From the NCBI GenBank assembly GCA_963977185.1, contig CAXBNV010000013.1, positions 1 to 39,466 of the forward strand: a stretch of DNA of 39,466 nt, in the 5' to 3' direction. A program made the position numbers and the translations under genes. Below are positions 34,940 to 39,466 of the stretch, in pieces. Each line of letters opens with the position of its first letter. Positions within the stretch are counted from its first letter, which is position 1. The notes below the pieces were generated by a model. It saw only the letters and a list, made by a program, of their open reading frames with translations, ran no database searches and was not told the origin of the DNA. This stretch comes from CAXBNV01 sp963977185 (GTDB lineage Bacteria > Pseudomonadota > Gammaproteobacteria > JAGOUU01).

Positions 34940-35281
34940 ACACACCTTGCTTATCACAAAGCGCCGGAATTACATCGTTTTACGAAAACAAGGCGCGTTA
35001 TTAAATTTTGAAGAAGATAATTATACAATTAATATAATAAAAGTCAAATATTTTTTATTTATATTTAATATTGTAGATTAATTTGTAAAATTTTCATACT
35101 AACTTTTTATCAAAAAAATAATAAGGTGAAATTCCATAATTGGATAAGACATACAATGTTTATAAACAAATTGATATAGCTATAATAAAAAACACCTTAT
35201 CTTTTATTTATCTAAATATCTATATATAGATTATGTGCTAAAATTATAAGTATTTATTATAATTTAAACAAGGATAAAATC
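34940..35281. other. long intergenic space between the SulP gene and the small membrane protein gene
   Basis: This 342-base space lies between divergent starts. The first 60 bases hold a small GC-rich patch (GCGCC at 34961 and GGCGC at 34992, around GTTTTACGAAAAC), probably the SulP leader. The rest is very AT-rich, with a TATAAT at 35258-35263 that could be the -10 box of the small gene but has no good -35 box. I see no tRNA, riboswitch or open frame in it. Confidence 0.6.
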
Positions 35282-35557
35282 ATGAACATGTTTCAAGCTG
35301 ATCTAGCATTTGCTGTTGAACTAATAGCAATAAGTATTGGGGTGGCTTTTATTATTTGGTCTTATAGAAATGAAGGAGCTGGAATTTTAGCCGCTAAGTA
35401 TTTAGGATATTTTGTTTTAATTTTAGGAGCAATATCTATTATATGCACTACTTATTATTCAATAAAATATTTGAGTCTTGGTTACTTTGATAAACCAATT
35501 AAAATGCAATATATGAAACAGCATAAATTAAACCATATGGATCATATGAATCCATAA
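35282..35557 (+). CDS. small membrane protein with Met/His-rich tail
   Basis: 91 residues with two predicted membrane helices (about 8-27 and 37-58) joined by a short charged loop. The last 17 residues contain Met75, Met78, His81, His85, Met86, His88 and Met89, a pattern typical of copper-binding tails. The ATG follows AAGGAT at 8 bases, and a second ATG lies two codons later. The gene is upstream of, and near, the DUF2231 and copper oxidase genes, so a role in copper handling at the membrane is a reasonable inference. I do not recognise a named family. Confidence 0.7.
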   Translation: MNMFQADLAFAVELIAISIGVAFIIWSYRNEGAGILAAKYLGYFVLILGAISIICTTYYSIKYLSLGYFDKPIKMQYMKQHKLNHMDHMNP

Positions 35558-35564
35558 AAATTAT

Positions 35565-35611
35565 TTTATCATACATGCTGTAAGATGACATTATTCAGCA
35601 TGTATGATAAA
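35565..35611 (+). terminator. hairpin after the small membrane protein gene
   Basis: A 16-base perfect stem (35565-35580 and 35596-35611) with a 15-base loop begins 8 bases after the stop codon. The plus strand lacks a U-run afterwards, so termination would be weak or the stem may protect the mRNA end. The position between convergent genes supports a terminator role. Confidence 0.55.
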
Positions 35612-35614
35612 GCG

Positions 35615-35658
35615 CCTCAAGCAAAAATATAAATTATAAATAAATTTTTTACTTGAGG
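35615..35658 (-). terminator. hairpin after the DUF2231 gene
   Basis: CCTCAAG at 35615 and CTTGAGG ending at 35658 pair, and pairing continues after one mismatch through an A/T run, immediately after the DUF2231 stop. A second hairpin follows for the opposing gene. It is a plausible terminator for the minus-strand gene. Confidence 0.5.
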
Positions 35659-36189
35659 TTAATGTTCGTGCTGGCCATGATCTTGGAAGTCGTTATCTGG
35701 GTTTATATTAGTATGAGTATGCCCTGTTTCTTCTGCTTGTGGCAAAGACCTCACTCCTATTCCATATCGGTACACTAGTTCAGAACCATACCACCCAGTT
35801 GTTATCATAAAACCAAAAGTAATAGTCATTCCAGCAGCATAAATCCATTTAGGAGCTAGCGCTTTAATCCATAATAACCACGACCAAATTACCATTATCC
35901 AAATAAATCCAAATGTAGTTAATGCAAAATTTCGGTGCGTTGTCATCACCCTATGTGAAATCGCGTCATGGGCTACAGTATAATATGCATAAAATCCAGC
36001 TGATATGGTCAAAATAGAGAATAAACCTCCTAACCATAAACACCAGCGTGATACTATAAAGCACTCTTGTTGTAGTGTTTGACATCGTGCTAATAACCAG
36101 CCTAAAATTAACGTCCCTAAAGAGGTAGTAATTAACGCAATCGTGAAATGTACTAGCACAGGATGATAGTTTGGAATGATTTCTGGCAT
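35659..36189 (-). CDS. DUF2231 membrane protein with His-rich tail
   Basis: 176 residues with four predicted membrane helices (about 12-33, 48-70, 86-108 and 114-134). The opening YHPVLVHFTIAL and the AHDAISHRVMTTHRNFAL loop match the DUF2231 family, whose conserved histidines suggest haem or metal binding. The C-terminal tail after residue 150 is His-rich (GHTHTN, then DHGQHEH). It is divergent from the CopA-CopB fusion gene with a 90-base shared promoter region. DUF2231 genes are often found beside copper-resistance genes, so a metal-linked role is likely, but the function is not known. Confidence 0.8.
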   Translation of the reverse strand: MPEIIPNYHPVLVHFTIALITTSLGTLILGWLLARCQTLQQECFIVSRWCLWLGGLFSILTISAGFYAYYTVAHDAISHRVMTTHRNFALTTFGFIWIMVIWSWLLWIKALAPKWIYAAGMTITFGFMITTGWYGSELVYRYGIGVRSLPQAEETGHTHTNINPDNDFQDHGQHEH

Positions 36190-36279
36190 GGAATAATAAT
36201 CTCTTGTTTAGGTAATTTATTAATGATACCTTAATGTTATGATAAGTTTCAATAAATTTACGGCATAAATAAGATCAAA

Positions 36280-38745
36280 ATGAAAATAAAAAAAACATTA
36301 CGTTGGATTTGTGGAATAGCGCTTTTATCTTTATTGACAATCAATACCCACGCAGAACATCATGTAGTTAATTTAATAGTAGATTATAAAACAGTTAATT
36401 TCAACGGAACCCCAGCAAAAGCCATTGCTGTCAATAACCAAATTCCAGCCCCTACCTTACATTTTAAAGAAGGTGATCATGTCACTATCAATGTTTACAA
36501 TCATCTAAAGGTTGGCACTAGTATTCATTGGCATGGCTTATTGGTACCGTGGCAAATGGACGGTGTTGCTGGCATTAGCCAAACAGCAATACCACCAGGT
36601 GGCGTTTTTCATTATTCATTTACACTCTATCAATCTGGTACTTATTGGTATCATGCTCATGAGGAGTTTCAAGAACAACAGGGCTTATACGGTAGTATTA
36701 TTATCGACCCCAAAAAATCATCACCGTATCACTATAACAAAGATTTTGTTGTTGTATTATCAGATTGGAATAATGTCCTTCCTGAAAAAGTTTACGCTAA
36801 TTTAAAAAAGGAAGGTGATTATTACAATCCAAGATTCCCATTACAACCATCATTAAAAAAGTTTCTTTACGACTCCAAAAATGCATCACCTAAAGAAAGA
36901 AAACAACTCGTCGACGATTATAAAATGATGCAACAAATGCGTATGAGCATTTATGATTATAGCGACGTTGCTTATGATGCTTATTTACTCAATGGCAAAA
37001 CGACAAAAGACCCATGGACAGCTACTGTGAAAGTTGGAGATGTTGTACGATTGAGATTTATTGATGCTGGTGGCAGCACTATTTTTAATGTTAGAATACC
37101 TGATACCTTAATGAAAATTATACAAGTTGATGGTAATAATGTTAAACCTCTTATAGTTAATAATATTAGTGTTGCTCCAGGAGAAACTTATGATGTTTTA
37201 GTTTCAATTAAGAAACCAATTCCTTATATAATTTATGCTGAATCTATTGATACATTAGGTCATACTGTTGGTGCACTAACCACGTCACCTCAGCAACCCA
37301 TTAATTATCAAAAGGTAAAACCTTTTCCTGAGCCTTTGCCGATAACTCGAGAAATGATGGATAACATGATGGGTGTTAACATGAGCCATAATTTAGGATC
37401 ATCAAAAAATATGTCAAAAATGGATGACATGACTCATTCTCAAAAATCAATACAATCCAATGCCGCAAATACTATGCCAGCGACGAACAATTCAATGAAT
37501 ATGCCAACGGAATCAACTATTCAAGGAGATTCAATTGTTGCACCAGAGACATTACCAGAAATAAAAACATCTTCAAATACAAAATATCAGTCGCTTGTTG
37601 CCGCAGTTAAAACCAATGACCCTAACAAACCTATTAACGGAGTTATTAGGATGGAGTTATTTGGATACATGGATCATTATGTTTGGTTCATTAATGGTAT
37701 CCCTGGATATCAAGCCAAACCCATTGTATTACAACCTGGGCAGCGGTATCGTATTATCTTTAGTAATACATCAATGATGCATCATCCCATGCATATTCAT
37801 GGGCACTGGTTTATTTTAAGAAACGGCCATGGAGTTTATGACCCATTGTTACATACTATTGATGTACCACCAGGCGCTACCATAGTTACTGATATTGATA
37901 CAGATGCAAATGGGCAATGGTTTTTCCATTGTCATCAGCTGTATCATATGATGGCTGGGATGAATCGTATTTTTCAATATTCCACTTTAATTGATCTTGA
38001 AAAAGGAAAAGGCAGACTCGAAAAAATAATCAATCCATTACCCTACACCAACCAAGCTATTATTCGCGTTGATAAAGCACCAATTAATTTTAATTTAGTG
38101 CGTGACCCATTAGGACATCCAGCATATCTTTTTATGGCAAGTTTTTTAGATGCGGATGAGGATCCTTTTAACAACAGCCAAGAAATCACTTATAAAGGAT
38201 TATTTGGTGATGATTATAACAAGCTTGAACTTTATATGAATGAAGCTGAAATCAATAAAGGAACTATCGATAACGCTAATCTTGATATTTTTTACTGGCG
38301 CTTGATTAGTCAATTCTGGGCTGTTAAAGGCGGTGTCAATTATGTTTATCGACCTGCTAAAACACCTTATGTACAACCAGGAATAGGAATTGAAGGTTTA
38401 ATGCCTTATTTTATTGATACTGATTTCCGCCTTTATTATCATGATGGAGGCGCTAAAGCAGATTTAGAGTTTTCTCGAAATACTCTCATCGCACATAACT
38501 TTTTTATTCGCACTGCGTTTCGAGGGATATTTTCAACTAAAAGAACCCCTCAAGATGAAGTGGGTAAGGGTTTAAATACATTTGAATTTACACTGCGACC
38601 TTATTACCAAATCAACCCCACCGCCGCTGTATATTTACAATATAAATATACAGGCAGCTATGGTGAGGTAAAAAGCTTATTACAGCAAGACAACAAATCT
38701 ACCAGCGAAAACAGATACAGTATTGGTTTATCATTATTATTCTAG
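36280..38745 (+). CDS. fused CopA multicopper oxidase and CopB outer-membrane barrel
   Basis: 821 residues in one open frame. A Sec-type signal peptide without twin arginine (cleavage near THA-EHH, residue 25) is followed by a CopA-like oxidase of about 560 residues. Its copper-site motifs are SIHWHG (81-86), YWYHAHEEFQEQ (122-133), HHPMHIHGHW (501-510) and HCHQLYHMMAGM (550-561). A Met/His-rich insert covers 359-409. From about 635 to the terminal Phe821 the sequence matches the CopB barrel domain: GDDYNKLELYMNEAE, AVKGGVNYVYRP, then EFTLRPYYQINPTAAVYLQYKY. CopA and CopB are normally separate neighbouring genes. The fusion should place a cuprous oxidase in the periplasm tethered to the outer membrane. 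Confidence 0.88.
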   Translation: MKIKKTLRWICGIALLSLLTINTHAEHHVVNLIVDYKTVNFNGTPAKAIAVNNQIPAPTLHFKEGDHVTINVYNHLKVGTSIHWHGLLVPWQMDGVAGISQTAIPPGGVFHYSFTLYQSGTYWYHAHEEFQEQQGLYGSIIIDPKKSSPYHYNKDFVVVLSDWNNVLPEKVYANLKKEGDYYNPRFPLQPSLKKFLYDSKNASPKERKQLVDDYKMMQQMRMSIYDYSDVAYDAYLLNGKTTKDPWTATVKVGDVVRLRFIDAGGSTIFNVRIPDTLMKIIQVDGNNVKPLIVNNISVAPGETYDVLVSIKKPIPYIIYAESIDTLGHTVGALTTSPQQPINYQKVKPFPEPLPITREMMDNMMGVNMSHNLGSSKNMSKMDDMTHSQKSIQSNAANTMPATNNSMNMPTESTIQGDSIVAPETLPEIKTSSNTKYQSLVAAVKTNDPNKPINGVIRMELFGYMDHYVWFINGIPGYQAKPIVLQPGQRYRIIFSNTSMMHHPMHIHGHWFILRNGHGVYDPLLHTIDVPPGATIVTDIDTDANGQWFFHCHQLYHMMAGMNRIFQYSTLIDLEKGKGRLEKIINPLPYTNQAIIRVDKAPINFNLVRDPLGHPAYLFMASFLDADEDPFNNSQEITYKGLFGDDYNKLELYMNEAEINKGTIDNANLDIFYWRLISQFWAVKGGVNYVYRPAKTPYVQPGIGIEGLMPYFIDTDFRLYYHDGGAKADLEFSRNTLIAHNFFIRTAFRGIFSTKRTPQDEVGKGLNTFEFTLRPYYQINPTAAVYLQYKYTGSYGEVKSLLQQDNKSTSENRYSIGLSLLF

Positions 38746-38818
38746 CAAAAAATAATCATGTCGTGACGGTTTGTCAGGGTAGCTGTTCTTAAATTAACAA
38801 AGGATTTTGGGATATATT

Positions 38819-39466
38819 ATGAGTAAACATCAACGACAAAAAGTAATCATCATGGGAGCTGGAATTGGAGGCTTAACAGTTGCTCATGAACTATTAGAAA
38901 GTAGGAATAAATATGATATTCATATATATGACAAAAATATAATTATCGGTGGGATGGCACGAAGTGGTGTAAAAATTAGAAATGGAATTAAGCTGCCTAC
39001 AGAATATTGTTGGAGAATTTATGGGCCAAATTACGACAATCTAAGATCAATTCTAAAAAAAATTCCATTAACAAATGATCCTGAAAAAACAGTACATGAC
39101 AATCTTGTTGATATAACTGATTACCTTATCGCCGATCAAGGTACTATTATGCATATGAACAATAGGCCAAAAACGCTTATTGATATACGATATGCATTTA
39201 GAAATATTCCATTTAAACAAAAATATAATGTATTAAATAAAATACTGTACTGTTTTCTTATTTCTACAGAGCGACTAAACAAATTAGACAATACTTCATG
39301 GAATGAGTTTATAGATCCTAATCATAAGCTTTGTAATGATATGAAAAAATATATAATCGATATTATGGGGCCTTATCTTGGTGCTGACGCTCGTCAGGTT
39401 AATGTTCCTTCTGTGATAAAAACATTAGAATCCTTCAAATTATTTAATCGCCCCATAAGTGTGATG
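38819..39466 (+). CDS. FAD-dependent amine-oxidase-like protein, cut by window end
   Basis: The first 216 codons of an open frame that continues past the window. It starts at the ATG at 38819, with GGGA 7 bases upstream. The N terminus KVIIMGAGIGGLTVAHEL is a dinucleotide-binding fold (GxGxxG), and IYDKNIIIGGMARS is the second FAD motif of the amine oxidase/phytoene desaturase superfamily. It continues with LPTEYCWRIYGPNYDNL. No signal peptide is seen. It lies 73 bases after the copper oxidase fusion in the same direction and may be cotranscribed. The substrate cannot be told from the visible part. Confidence 0.85.
   Translation, partial: MSKHQRQKVIIMGAGIGGLTVAHELLESRNKYDIHIYDKNIIIGGMARSGVKIRNGIKLPTEYCWRIYGPNYDNLRSILKKIPLTNDPEKTVHDNLVDITDYLIADQGTIMHMNNRPKTLIDIRYAFRNIPFKQKYNVLNKILYCFLISTERLNKLDNTSWNEFIDPNHKLCNDMKKYIIDIMGPYLGADARQVNVPSVIKTLESFKLFNRPISVM

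Noticed and set aside
34961..34999. GC-rich paired patch upstream of the SulP gene as a riboswitch
   Set aside because: The possible pairs are 5 bases long and no known riboswitch core is recognisable.
35121..35200. Inverted repeat ATAAGGTG/CACCTTAT upstream of the small membrane protein gene
   Set aside because: Only 8-base arms about 64 bases apart, which is easily expected by chance.
36228..36248. MerR/CueR-like operator between the DUF2231 and CopA-CopB genes (ACCTTA and TAAGTT)
   Set aside because: The half-sites match at only five of six positions, and no -35/-10 pair with the 19-base spacing expected for MerR regulators surrounds them.

Overview
The window looks like part of a low-GC (about 30%) gammaproteobacterial chromosome. 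Gene families and gene order point to a host-associated lineage such as Legionellales or a Francisella relative. The evidence for this is an ankyrin-repeat protein, Pht/Fpt-like MFS transporters, an effector-like protein, the fur/bamE divergent pair and dispersed short tandem repeats. No rRNA or tRNA was seen, so the genus cannot be fixed from this sequence.

Region 1 (1-15836) starts with a 14-bp tandem repeat and a small ankyrin gene. The rest is a long co-directional minus-strand block read from fur down: fur, murB, ddl, ftsQ, ftsA, ftsZ, lpxC, amiB, mutL, miaA, hfq, hflX, hflK, hflC and a DUF2065 gene. It joins the distal end of the division and cell-wall cluster directly to the amiB-mutL-miaA-hfq-hflX-hflK-hflC cluster. 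Internal promoters are visible before lpxC and hfq, and a hairpin follows ftsZ. fur is divergent from bamE, which is followed by epmB.

Region 2 (17272-24809) is accessory. It holds an outer-membrane barrel protein, a large unknown protein with a permuted cysteine-hydrolase-like His/Asn-Cys signature, a ZntB-like cation transporter, an orphan gene, two tandem copies of an MFS transporter, and a desuccinylase-family protein whose zinc ligands appear to be lost. The spacer between the MFS copies keeps a fossil of the end of the desuccinylase-like gene, which reveals how the duplication formed.

Region 3 (24956-33311) is mostly core: dnaE, divergent fadE, a strong bidirectional terminator, and katG.

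Region 4 (33467 to the end) has more GC-rich stretches and looks acquired. It holds a SulP anion transporter with a STAS domain, a small membrane protein with a Met/His tail, a DUF2231 membrane protein with a His-rich tail, a fused CopA multicopper oxidase/CopB outer-membrane barrel protein, and the start of an FAD-dependent amine-oxidase-like protein cut by the window edge. The CopA-CopB fusion and the surrounding Met/His-rich membrane proteins are the most interesting candidate system here. They suggest copper oxidation tethered to the outer membrane.
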